DNA of 20,899 nucleotides, taken from positions 1-20,899 of the forward strand of contig JAANWY010000137.1 of the NCBI GenBank assembly GCA_018263655.1, written 5' to 3'. Below the pieces are notes generated by a model. The model was given only the letters and a program-made list of their open reading frames with translations, ran no database searches and was not told where the DNA came from. Position 1 is the stretch's first letter; the number at the start of each line of letters is the position of its first letter. The translations under genes were made by a program, and so were the position numbers. The DNA comes from Anaerolineales bacterium (GTDB lineage Bacteria > Chloroflexota > Anaerolineae > Epilineales > JAANWY01). Of this stretch, positions 13,012 through 20,120 are shown one piece after another.

Positions 13012-13620
13012 CTAAAAACAGCCATCCTGTACAAATTCTTGGTAGGCCTCAGGGGTGTCAACGTCGAGGAGAGGGCGTTCGCTGTCGAGTGGCACGGTTA
13101 CGATCTTGCCCGCGTACTGCTGGAAGATCTGCCGGCCACCCTCGTCGCCAGTGAGCTGAGCCAGTTCGGGGAAGATAGATCGATCCAGTAGAACCGGCGC
13201 CCCCCGGCGGTTCTCGTACACTGGCAGCACAATCGCTCCTTCCGCATCTTGGTACGCTGCGATGAGCCGATCGATGACGTGGGCGGTCAGAAAGGGGTGG
13301 TCGACGGGGAGGAACATGGCAGCATCGGCCGCGGGATCAACCGCTGCGAGGCCGGCGCGCACCGAGGTGCTCTGGCCAGCGCGATAGTCGGGGTTGTCAA
13401 CAACGCGTACGTCTAAGCCGGCCAACGCCTGCCGAACCTCGTCGCTTGCAAAGCCGACAACGACTACAACCTCGCACAAGCACGAGGCTAGCGCTTCACA
13501 AGCCGTCCGGCGGACCAACGGCTCCCCATCAAAGGGAAGAAGCTGCTTGACGCACCCCTCGCCCATCCGCGTGGATTCGCCGGCTGCCAGCAACACCCCG
13601 GAGACCTGCCGGCGGTTCAA
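13012..13620 (-). CDS. MocA-like molybdenum cofactor nucleotidyltransferase
   Basis: The protein has 202 residues and the MobA-like NTP-transferase fold: nucleotide-binding loop LLAAGESTRMG (10-20), K25 in KQLLPFDG, the metal/sugar motif PVDHPF (D107), GAPVLLDRS, and DEGGRQIF typical of MocA/XdhC-associated transferases. Members attach CMP or GMP to molybdopterin for xanthine dehydrogenase/CO dehydrogenase-type enzymes. The likely TTG start overlaps the stop of the upstream xdhC gene by 4 nt (TTGA), with a purine-rich GGGCAGAGAG ahead of it. It is the last gene of the maturation operon. The split between CTP and GTP use cannot be decided from sequence alone. Confidence 0.85.
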   Translation of the reverse strand: MNRRQVSGVLLAAGESTRMGEGCVKQLLPFDGEPLVRRTACEALASCLCEVVVVVGFASDEVRQALAGLDVRVVDNPDYRAGQSTSVRAGLAAVDPAADAAMFLPVDHPFLTAHVIDRLIAAYQDAEGAIVLPVYENRRGAPVLLDRSIFPELAQLTGDEGGRQIFQQYAGKIVTVPLDSERPLLDVDTPEAYQEFVQDGCF

Positions 13621-14399
13621 CTCTCTGCCCGGGCTGTCTCGAGGTGGCGACTCATCGGCTCCGCTTGCCGCGCGCCAACCCCGTGGCTCACCGCGATGAT
13701 CTCGGCGATGATGGATACCGCAATCTCCTCCGGTCGCTGCGCGCCAATGTCCAGACCAACTGGCGCATGGATGCAGTCGATCTGTTCCTCGGTCACCCCC
13801 TGAGCCTTCAGCTTCTCCACGCGCCGCGCGTGTGTTCGGGTGGAGCCCAGGGCGCCGATGTAGCGTGCCACACTCTCCAACGCGATCTTCAGCGCCGGGT
13901 TGTCCAGCTTCTCATCGTGGGTGAGCACGACGACGTACGAGCCGGCATCGATGTCCATTTCTTGGAGGGCGTCAGCTGGCCATCTCAGGATCAACTCATC
14001 CGCATGGGAGAAACGCTCTGCGGTTGCAAAGGCGGAACGCGCATCCACTACCGTGGTCCGAAAACCCAGCTCGTTGGCGAAAGCCACCAGTGGGATGGCA
14101 ATATGCACCGCGCCCACGACGATCAGCTTCGGCGATGGTGGGTAAACGTCGATGAAGACTTCGACAGGTTCGCCGGCCACATCGAAGGCCTTTCGCTCAG
14201 AGCGCTGGCCGGCCAGCAGATCGGGGCAGTATTGGAGTACTTGGTGATTCAACTCACCCGATCCCAGGTCGCCCTCGGCCCGACCATCGGGCCAGACGAG
14301 AAGCTTGTTACCGACACCCGGGCCGGCGACCACTGTCGCTAGAGCTACGAGTTCTTCGTTGTCCAATGATCGTTTGAGCGATTTGTAGACTTCAGCCAC
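13617..14399 (-). CDS. xdhC: XdhC/CoxF-family molybdenum hydroxylase maturation protein
   Basis: The protein has 260 residues from a GTG preceded by AGGAG at 5 nt; the frame is open a little further upstream. The N-terminal about 80 residues resemble the XdhC_CoxI domain. The C-terminal part is the Rossmann domain, with LIVVGAVHIA (about 93-102), VVDAR (about 117-121), VLTHDEKLDNPAL (about 158-170), and GALGSTRTHARR and PVGLDIGAQRPEEIA motifs. The usual GAGH loop reads GAVH here. XdhC binds molybdenum cofactor and helps sulfurate and insert it into xanthine dehydrogenase-type enzymes. It is translationally coupled to the nucleotidyltransferase. Confidence 0.9.
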   Translation of the reverse strand: MAEVYKSLKRSLDNEELVALATVVAGPGVGNKLLVWPDGRAEGDLGSGELNHQVLQYCPDLLAGQRSERKAFDVAGEPVEVFIDVYPPSPKLIVVGAVHIAIPLVAFANELGFRTTVVDARSAFATAERFSHADELILRWPADALQEMDIDAGSYVVVLTHDEKLDNPALKIALESVARYIGALGSTRTHARRVEKLKAQGVTEEQIDCIHAPVGLDIGAQRPEEIAVSIIAEIIAVSHGVGARQAEPMSRHLETARAES

Positions 14400-14421
14400 A
14401 ACAACTCCTGATCTCAACTAT

Positions 14422-14449
14422 GTAGTGCGTATTGCGTAGTGCGTAATTC
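14422..14449. repeat. two tandem copies of a 14-bp GTAGTGCGTA unit
   Basis: GTAGTGCGTATTGC is followed by GTAGTGCGTAATTC, just upstream of the xdhC start. The motif resembles the GTAGTGCGCAC hairpin arms at 446-470. Confidence 0.5.
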
Positions 14450-14483
14450 CACGTAGTCTCCAAAGTTGGGGTAAACGAAAGCA

Positions 14484-14536
14484 TTGGACGCCTCAACTTG
14501 TTGAGGGTAAAGTTTCCAACGAGTTGGAACGTCCAA
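14484..14536. repeat. cloverleaf-like palindrome (AACAAGTT family)
   Basis: The outer stem TTGGACG/CGTCCAA encloses two hairpins, CCTCAACTTGTTGAGG and TTCCAACGAGTTGGAA, separated by 7 nt, giving a three-way-junction shape. It lies between the two XdhC-domain genes and would be co-transcribed. The core and the GGACG joints link it to the repeats at 730, 4809 and 9155, with the joint on the outside here. Confidence 0.65.
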
Positions 14537-14548
14537 TACCCTCAGTTC

Positions 14549-14863
14549 TCACCAGTCTAGCAGCTCTACAAACACCTCGATGTTGCCGCCGCAAGCCAGT
14601 CCAACGTCCCACGCCTGCTCATCGGAGATGCCGAACTCAACTAGCTTCGGCCTACTCGTTTTCATTACCTGCTGCGCCTCCTCGAAGACGGCGCCCTCCA
14701 CGCAGCCACCGCTTACAGAACCAACCATGTCGCCGGCCGACGACACGGCCATTTTCGCCCCCAGCGGTCTCGGTGCTGAGCCATAGACTTTGACGACTGT
14801 GGCAATCGCCACATTTTTGCCCTCCGCACGCCAACGCTCGACAGCGGCCAGGATTTCGCGCAC
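14549..14863 (-). CDS. XdhC/CoxI N-terminal-domain protein
   Basis: The protein has 104 residues and is a stand-alone XdhC_CoxI domain: VAIATVVKVYGSAPRPLGAK (about 18-37) and GSVSGGCVEGAV (48-59), ending in a LACGG-containing segment. The Rossmann half is absent, but a full-length XdhC is encoded next in the operon, so the two may act together, as CoxI and CoxF do in carboxydotrophs. The GTG start is set by GGAGGG 8 nt upstream. That Shine-Dalgarno is part of a 10-bp duplication flanking a mobile element. Truncation of a longer gene is possible but not needed. Confidence 0.85.
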   Translation of the reverse strand: MREILAAVERWRAEGKNVAIATVVKVYGSAPRPLGAKMAVSSAGDMVGSVSGGCVEGAVFEEAQQVMKTSRPKLVEFGISDEQAWDVGLACGGNIEVFVELLDW

Positions 14864-14879
14864 GCTCAGACCCTCCAGT

Positions 14880-14980
14880 CAATGTCATTAAGATAAGCTG
14901 GGGCCGGTCTCCCGACCGCGCCCCTGGCTCGGTCTGCTAGCGAAGCGGCGACCGGCCAGAGCACTAACTTAATGACATTA
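14880..14980. mobile_element. 101-bp MITE-like element with perfect 10-bp target duplication
   Basis: The terminal arms CAATGTCATTAAG and (inverted) TAATGTCATTAAG match at 12 of 13; an inner pair GGCCGGTC/GACCGGCC lies inside. ACCCTCCAGT occurs directly at both flanks (14870-14879, 14981-14990). On the coding strand that decamer is ACTGGAGGGT, the Shine-Dalgarno of the next gene. Removing the element and one copy leaves an 18-nt gap between the VWA stop and the GTG start, a normal operon spacing. Confidence 0.88.
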
Positions 14981-14992
14981 ACCCTCCAGTGA

Positions 14993-16276
14993 CTACTCGA
15001 CCTGTACCTGTGGAAGCTCATCTTCTAACCGATCCACTGGCGACGTATTTTCGGCGAACCGAAGTGGGCGCTGCCGGCGTACGGGACGCCGTTCGCCGAG
15101 GCGCTCCAGTAAATCGCCCAGTTGCTCGAGGCTCGCGAGATTATGGACTGGCATGAAATCATCGATGTAGGGCAGCGCAACCTGAATACCCCGCGTGAGC
15201 GGTTCGTAGTCGACGGAGCCCAGGAGCGGGTTCAGCCAAACGAGTCGATGGCAGCTCAATTGAAGTCGCCTCATCTCACGCTCCAGCAGCTCGATGTCGC
15301 CACGATCCCAGCCATCACTGATGATGATCGCGATGGCGCCTTGCCCGAGAACGCGCCGCCCCCACTCGTAGTTGAAGGTCTTCAGGGCCTCGCCGATGCG
15401 GGTGCCGCCGGCCCAATCCTCCACAGCATCTGCCACATAATCCAGCGCCTCGTCGACATCGCCCTGTTTGAGATGCCGCGTAATCCGCGTCAGGCGGGTG
15501 CTGAAGACGAAAGCCTCGACTTTCTCGAGGCCATTGGTAATGGCATAGATAAACTGGAGCAACACGCGGGAGTAGCGTTCCATAGAACCGCTAATGTCGC
15601 CGATCACCACGAGAGGCCGGCGCTTCTGCTTGCGGCGCCGCCAGGCTAGCTTGAGCGGCTCACCGCCATAGCGCAGATTCTGTCGAAATACACGCCGCAT
15701 ATCTAGGTAAGACCCACGCGGAGATCGTATCTTGCGCCGGGTGCGCCGCTGCTCAAGCTCCCATACCATTTCGTGCATCAGGCGCTTCACCTCAGCGAGC
15801 TCGTCCTCAGTGAGTTCAGAGAAGTCCTTACGTCGTAAGACCTCGCGCTCACTGTAGGTGAAGATTTCGTCAAGAGACGGCTCCTCCGACTCACGCTCAA
15901 GCCCCTTTGCCGTATCGTCACTCTCAGTCGGGACCAGTTCCTCCTGGCGAAGTTCGGGTGTTTGCTGCAAGAGCTGATTCAGGTCAAGCTTCGCCAGGTC
16001 GCCGGCCTCCCGTGTCTGCCAAAACAGATCAAAGGCGCGATCGAAGAGCGCTAGGTGCTCTCGCTGATTGACTAAGATCGTGCGCGCCGTATTCTTGAAG
16101 TCCTCGCGCCGGCGCATGTTGATGTGATCCAGTGCCTCAACCAGGTCGATGATCTGCATCGGGATCACCTCCATGCCCAAGGTGCGCAACATGCGCCCGA
16201 AGAGCAGGATGTTGCGCAGCAGATACCCTTGACCGCCGCGAATCTCACGCTCGATCTGCAGTGTCATACCGCGCAC
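14993..16276 (-). CDS. coxE: CoxE-like VWA-domain protein
   Basis: The protein has 427 residues from a GTG with GGAGG at 8 nt; an upstream ATG (16291) lacks a good ribosome site. A helical N-terminal region of about 190 residues with a charged central part precedes a von Willebrand A domain carrying MIDAS residues DISGS (227-231), T292 in GGTRIG and D321 in ISDGWDRGD. The match is to the CoxE/PF05762 group. Such proteins work with a MoxR/CoxD AAA ATPase to mature molybdenum hydroxylases such as CO dehydrogenase. No CoxD gene is adjacent here. It heads the operon with the two XdhC-domain proteins and the nucleotidyltransferase. Confidence 0.87.
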   Translation of the reverse strand: MRGMTLQIEREIRGGQGYLLRNILLFGRMLRTLGMEVIPMQIIDLVEALDHINMRRREDFKNTARTILVNQREHLALFDRAFDLFWQTREAGDLAKLDLNQLLQQTPELRQEELVPTESDDTAKGLERESEEPSLDEIFTYSEREVLRRKDFSELTEDELAEVKRLMHEMVWELEQRRTRRKIRSPRGSYLDMRRVFRQNLRYGGEPLKLAWRRRKQKRRPLVVIGDISGSMERYSRVLLQFIYAITNGLEKVEAFVFSTRLTRITRHLKQGDVDEALDYVADAVEDWAGGTRIGEALKTFNYEWGRRVLGQGAIAIIISDGWDRGDIELLEREMRRLQLSCHRLVWLNPLLGSVDYEPLTRGIQVALPYIDDFMPVHNLASLEQLGDLLERLGERRPVRRQRPLRFAENTSPVDRLEDELPQVQVE

Positions 16277-16339
16277 GCCAGCAACCTCCATCTTCTTAGC
16301 TCACCGGCTCGTTGTGACATATTCAGGTCTCAGTGAGTA

Positions 16340-16510
16340 CCGATTATGCTTAATTGTCGGTTAGCATCCTGAGTAGGTCGAAACGAAGTGGAGATCGTAT
16401 CGAAGGGTGCGGCTCAAGCAACGCCTCGAGGCAAACCCGCACCCTTCGATACAGCTTTCGCTTCGCTACAGCTTACTCAGGATGCTGGTCAACGAATTAA
16501 GCATAATCGG
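16340..16510. mobile_element. 171-bp nested palindromic (MITE-like) element with 8-9 bp target duplication
   Basis: Perfect 16-bp ends CCGATTATGCTTAATT (16340-16355 and inverted 16495-16510) bound the element. The flanks are CAGTGAGTA and CAGTGAGTG (8 of 9 identical). The inner arms carry AGCATCCTGAGTAG and CGTATCGAAGGGTGCGG blocks shared with 10455-10657. It lies just upstream of the coxE-like gene, so it separates that gene from any older promoter. Confidence 0.82.
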
Positions 16511-16638
16511 CAGTGAGTGTATGATGGATGATTGTAGCGACCAATGCTGTTGCCGTACTTACTTGGCGCTCGGCCGCTGATGAGGCACCGTGAATTTCCA
16601 ATCCGAGCCGGCGGGCTAACATCGCTGCGTGGCAATCC
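16511..16638. other. intergenic remainder, no gene seen
   Basis: Between the element and the dehydrogenase stop I see neither a supported ORF nor a clear hairpin or promoter. Confidence 0.4.
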
Positions 16639-17679
16639 TCACTGTATCTCAATAACGACTTTGCCGAAGTGGCCGTGTTCCTCCATCAGATGGTGGCCGT
16701 CGCGGATCTCCTCAAGCGGCAGGACCGTGTCCACGACGGGGTGGAGATGGCCCTCGCCGATCAGCTGCAGCGCCGAGGCTAGATCCTGGTACGTGCCGCC
16801 GTTGGAACCGAGAATGCTGAGCTGGCGGTGATAGATTTGTCCGATTCCGATCTCAACTTCGGCGCCGGAGTGGGAGCCGCAAGTCACCAGCCGGCCATTC
16901 CGCGCCAGCGTCTTCAACGCCGCCGGCCACGTGACCGCCCCGACGTTGTCCTGCACCAGATCGGTGCCGCGTCCATTGGTCACTTCCAAGACGCTCGCGA
17001 CCCAGTCTTCCTCGCGGTAATTGAACACCTCGTCGGCGCCCAGCTCACGGGCGAGCGTCATCTTCTCGGGTGTCGAGGTGGTGGTGAAGACGTGAGCGCC
17101 GGCATGATGCGCGATTTGGATGCCGGCCGACGCCACACCACCGCCGGCCCCGAGAATCAAAGCACGCTCGCCGGCCTGCAACTTCCCGACGCGGACGAGC
17201 ATGTGCCACGCCGTCATGAAAACGACTGGAATGGCAGCCGCCTCAGTGAAAGAGAGGTTCGCCGGTTTCGGCAGTAAGTTCTCGGCCGGCACCACCGTGT
17301 ACTCGGCCAGCCCGCCGTCGATGTGTTCGCCGATGATCTGGTGGTCGGGGCACGTCGTGGGCTCGCCGCGCCGGCAGAACTCGCAGGTGCCACAGGTGAC
17401 AAGCGGATACACCAAGACCTCGTCGCCTGTTTCCCAGCCGGCCACGCCTGGCCCGAGGGCGTCGATGGTGCCGGCGATGTCGCCCCCGCCGATCAGCGGC
17501 AAGGGAATCGTTCCAAACTTCGGACCGCGCCGCACGCCAACGTCAAGCCAGTTCAGGGCACAGGCGCGTACCCGCAGGCGCACCTCGCCAGGGCCAGGTT
17601 CCGGAATCGGGATTTGCTCCAACTGGATCTTGTTGCGGTCTCCGTGTTCGCGCAAGACAGCGGCTGTCATATTGCTCAT
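16639..17679 (-). CDS. medium-chain dehydrogenase/reductase, structural-zinc type without the usual catalytic zinc site
   Basis: The protein has 346 residues. An N-terminal GroES-like domain carries the structural-zinc lobe C96, C99, C102 and C110 (CGTCEFCRRGEPTTC). The Rossmann domain has ALILGAGGGVASAGIQIA (about 174-191). The usual catalytic-zinc GHE motif is replaced by GGGDIAG (about 64-70), and the first ligand region reads CALNWLD. It therefore probably works as an NAD(P)H-dependent reductase (quinone or enoyl type) rather than a classic alcohol dehydrogenase. GGAGG lies 12 nt before the chosen ATG; an ATG three codons later is also possible. It is flanked on both sides by palindromic elements and looks monocistronic. 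Substrate unknown. Confidence 0.85.
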   Translation of the reverse strand: MSNMTAAVLREHGDRNKIQLEQIPIPEPGPGEVRLRVRACALNWLDVGVRRGPKFGTIPLPLIGGGDIAGTIDALGPGVAGWETGDEVLVYPLVTCGTCEFCRRGEPTTCPDHQIIGEHIDGGLAEYTVVPAENLLPKPANLSFTEAAAIPVVFMTAWHMLVRVGKLQAGERALILGAGGGVASAGIQIAHHAGAHVFTTTSTPEKMTLARELGADEVFNYREEDWVASVLEVTNGRGTDLVQDNVGAVTWPAALKTLARNGRLVTCGSHSGAEVEIGIGQIYHRQLSILGSNGGTYQDLASALQLIGEGHLHPVVDTVLPLEEIRDGHHLMEEHGHFGKVVIEIQ

Positions 17680-17723
17680 GCGATGTCGGTACCTCCAACG
17701 GGATAGATGGTCCGCAATGTTCC

Positions 17724-17857
17724 CACGGACAGAAGGAAACACGGACGTTTAACTTTTTCTGTATCAGTTTTGACTATCAAACATCGTAATCCTGTCCGGC
17801 CTATTATCGATCCGGATAGTCAAAAACTGACTTTATCCGTGTTTCTTTCCATCCGTG
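17724..17857. repeat. composite palindrome: CACGGA arms around a TCAGTTTTGACTATC inverted repeat
   Basis: The outer 23-bp arms (17724-17746, 17835-17857; 19 matches) read as CACGGA-GAA-GAAACACGGA on both strands. They enclose an inner imperfect inverted repeat (17764-17830) whose ends and CGTAATCCTG block match 12811-12876. One family thus appears nested inside another. No gene is seen in 17743-17919. Confidence 0.65.
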
Positions 17858-17919
17858 AGAGACTGTTGATCACCCCTCAGCTTGGGGCGCATTGCGTGTA
17901 TACCGGAACTGTTTACTGT

Positions 17920-19038
17920 TCACCGTTCACTGAGTTTAGGTGAATCGGCATGTTCGCCGTACAGATGGCACAGAGCGTATTGTTGCTGATCCACCTCCAC
18001 CCACGGCGGGAAAGAATCCAGGCAGGCCTGCATCACTTCGGGACAGCGTTCCTGGAAGGGGCAGCCGGGCGGGATGTCGGTCGGCTTGGGTACACCCTCG
18101 CGGATGCGGGGACGCACGCGGGCCAGCGATGGATCGGGGACCGGCACCGCCGAGACCAGCGCTTGTGTGTAGGGGTGTTGCGGATTCTCGATAACGTGTG
18201 GTGTCCCACCTACGCGTGCCGGCCCAATCTCCACGATGCGGCCCAGGTACATCACCGCGATGCGATCACAGGTGTATTGCAGCAGCGAGAGGTCGTGCGA
18301 AATGTAGAGCGTCGTCAGGCCCATCTCGCGGGCCAGGTCACGCATGGTGTTCAGGATGCCGGCCCGCACCGACACGTCCAGCATCGACACCGGCTCATCG
18401 GCCACGAGGAAATCGGGGTCCAGCACCAGCGAGCGGGCCAGCACCACGCGCTGCAACTGCCCACCGGAGAGCTGGTGCGGATACTTGTTCAGGAAAGCCT
18501 CTGGCGGCCGCAGGTTCACACGGCGCAGTGTACTCAGGATGCGCTCCAGCCGATCTGACTCCTTCTCCCAGCCGTGGATCAGCAACGGCTCGACGAGCGA
18601 GCGATAGATGGTGAAGCGCGGGTTCAGTGCCTCGTACGGATTCTGAAACATGAGCTGCGCTCGCTGGCGAAAGGCTTTCAGCGCTTCCCCTTCCAGACCG
18701 GAGATATCTTGCCCTTCGAAGAGAATACGCCCCGAGGTCGGCTCCAGCATTTTCACTAGCAGGTTGCCCGTCGTCGTTTTGCCGCAGCCGGATTCGCCGG
18801 CTAGCCCCAAGCTTTCACCGCGCCTCAAAGTGAAAGACACCTCGTTGACGGCGTAGACCGTCTGCGCCGGCTGACCGCGCACGAGGCCGGCTAGCCCACC
18901 GCCGACGTGAAATTCCTTCGACAGATCCTGGACCTCTAGCAGCACGCTATCTTTTTGAGAAGCACTCGTCGGTTCATCCGACGGTGCATCCCAGACCAGG
19001 GTACCGGCGTCAGTCGCATGCGTCTTTTGTTCAGTCAC
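17920..19038 (-). CDS. peptide/nickel-type ABC transporter ATP-binding protein (DppF/OppF-like)
   Basis: The protein has 372 residues from a GTG overlapping the previous gene by 8 nt, with GGAAGGGG 6 nt upstream. A non-conserved, Thr/Ser/Asp-rich N-terminal tail of about 30 residues precedes the ATPase: Walker A GESGCGKTT (81-89), signature LSGGQ (190-194), Walker B FLVADEP (210-216) and H-loop H248. The C-terminal oligo_HPY extension has the usual cysteine cluster CPFQERCP plus two later cysteines. It pairs with the DppD-like subunit to energise import by the neighbouring permease. It is the last gene of the visible transporter operon. The substrate is not determinable without the binding protein. 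Confidence 0.93.
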   Translation of the reverse strand: MTEQKTHATDAGTLVWDAPSDEPTSASQKDSVLLEVQDLSKEFHVGGGLAGLVRGQPAQTVYAVNEVSFTLRRGESLGLAGESGCGKTTTGNLLVKMLEPTSGRILFEGQDISGLEGEALKAFRQRAQLMFQNPYEALNPRFTIYRSLVEPLLIHGWEKESDRLERILSTLRRVNLRPPEAFLNKYPHQLSGGQLQRVVLARSLVLDPDFLVADEPVSMLDVSVRAGILNTMRDLAREMGLTTLYISHDLSLLQYTCDRIAVMYLGRIVEIGPARVGGTPHVIENPQHPYTQALVSAVPVPDPSLARVRPRIREGVPKPTDIPPGCPFQERCPEVMQACLDSFPPWVEVDQQQYALCHLYGEHADSPKLSER

Positions 19039-20107
19039 TGGCGACCCCTTCCAACATCTGCGCTTGAGATTTCTTCTCGTACTCCGGATCTTCGGCAGCA
19101 TCTGTCTCCGCCCAAGTGCGGTAATCCGATGCCTCGGTTCTCAACGTGTCCATCTCATCGGCACGCAGACAGGCGGCCAGGTGGTCTGGCTCGATCCCTT
19201 CCAGCGGCGGGTCGATCTGCCGGCACCTTGGCTCGACAAACGGACAGCGGTGAGCGAAGCGACAGGCCGGCGGCGGCTCCACCAGATCAGGCGGATAGCC
19301 CTCGATGGAAATCAGCACGTCGCGCGGCTGAACGAGGTTCGGATACGCGTTCTGGAGCCCGAGGCTGTACGGATGGTAGGGCGCCTCGAAAAAGGGACCG
19401 GCCAGCGCTTGCTCTACCACGCGGCCGGCGTACATCACGGCCACCGAATCGCACGCCTGGGCGACGACCGAGATATCGTGCGTGATGAGCAGCACGGTGA
19501 GATCCAGCTCCATCTCCAACTGCTTCAGCACTTCCAGCACCTGGTGCTGCACAATGACGTCCAGTGCGGTGACCGGCTCGTCGGCGATGAGGATCGTCGG
19601 GTCCAAGGCCAGGGCCATAGCGATGATGGCACGCTGCTTCATCCCGCCGGAGAACTCGTGCGGGTAGCGGGTCAGGTTGGCGGTGTCCAGGCCGACAAGC
19701 TCGAAGAGCTCGGCGGCGCGGCGCTTGGCGCCCTTCTCGTCGTAATCGCCGCGCACCGTCAGGATGGCTTCGACTTGGCTACCGACCCGCTTCACGGGGT
19801 CAAGCGAATCCATCGACGCTTGCGGTATCGTGGCGATTTCTTTCCAGCGCAGGTCTCGCATTTCGTTCTTGGAGAGCTTCAGCAAGTCGCATCCCTGAAA
19901 CCAGATTTCGCCGGCCAGGATCCGAGCGTTGCGCGGCAACACCTGCACGACGGCGCGCATCAGCGTCGTCTTGCCACAGCCCGATTCGCCGATGACGCCC
20001 AGGTGCTGGGCCGGCGCCACCGACAGCGACACCCCATCCACCGCACGCACCATCCCGCGCTGCGTCTGATATCCGACGACGAGATCTCGAATCTCAAGTA
20101 AAGCCAT
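19031..20107 (-). CDS. peptide/nickel-type ABC transporter ATP-binding protein (DppD/OppD-like)
   Basis: The protein has 358 residues. Walker A is GESGCGKTT (40-48), Q-loop region IPQASMDSLDP (about 94-104), signature FSGGM (152-156; the usual first L is F), Walker B ILIADEP (172-178) and H210. A C-terminal oligo_HPY region with CRFAHRCPF and further cysteines follows. GAGGGAG precedes the ATG. It forms the ATPase heterodimer with the downstream DppF-like protein. A 183-bp polypurine/polypyrimidine block separates it from the permease gene, which is unusual inside such an operon. Confidence 0.94.
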   Translation of the reverse strand: MALLEIRDLVVGYQTQRGMVRAVDGVSLSVAPAQHLGVIGESGCGKTTLMRAVVQVLPRNARILAGEIWFQGCDLLKLSKNEMRDLRWKEIATIPQASMDSLDPVKRVGSQVEAILTVRGDYDEKGAKRRAAELFELVGLDTANLTRYPHEFSGGMKQRAIIAMALALDPTILIADEPVTALDVIVQHQVLEVLKQLEMELDLTVLLITHDISVVAQACDSVAVMYAGRVVEQALAGPFFEAPYHPYSLGLQNAYPNLVQPRDVLISIEGYPPDLVEPPPACRFAHRCPFVEPRCRQIDPPLEGIEPDHLAACLRADEMDTLRTEASDYRTWAETDAAEDPEYEKKSQAQMLEGVASD

Positions 20108-20120
20108 CAATCACTCCCTC

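Noticed and set aside
19064..20101. Plus-strand open frame of 345 codons opposite the DppD-like gene
   Set aside because: It mirrors a canonical ABC ATPase; the translated sequence is His/Gln/Arg-rich as typical of GC-rich antisense frames.
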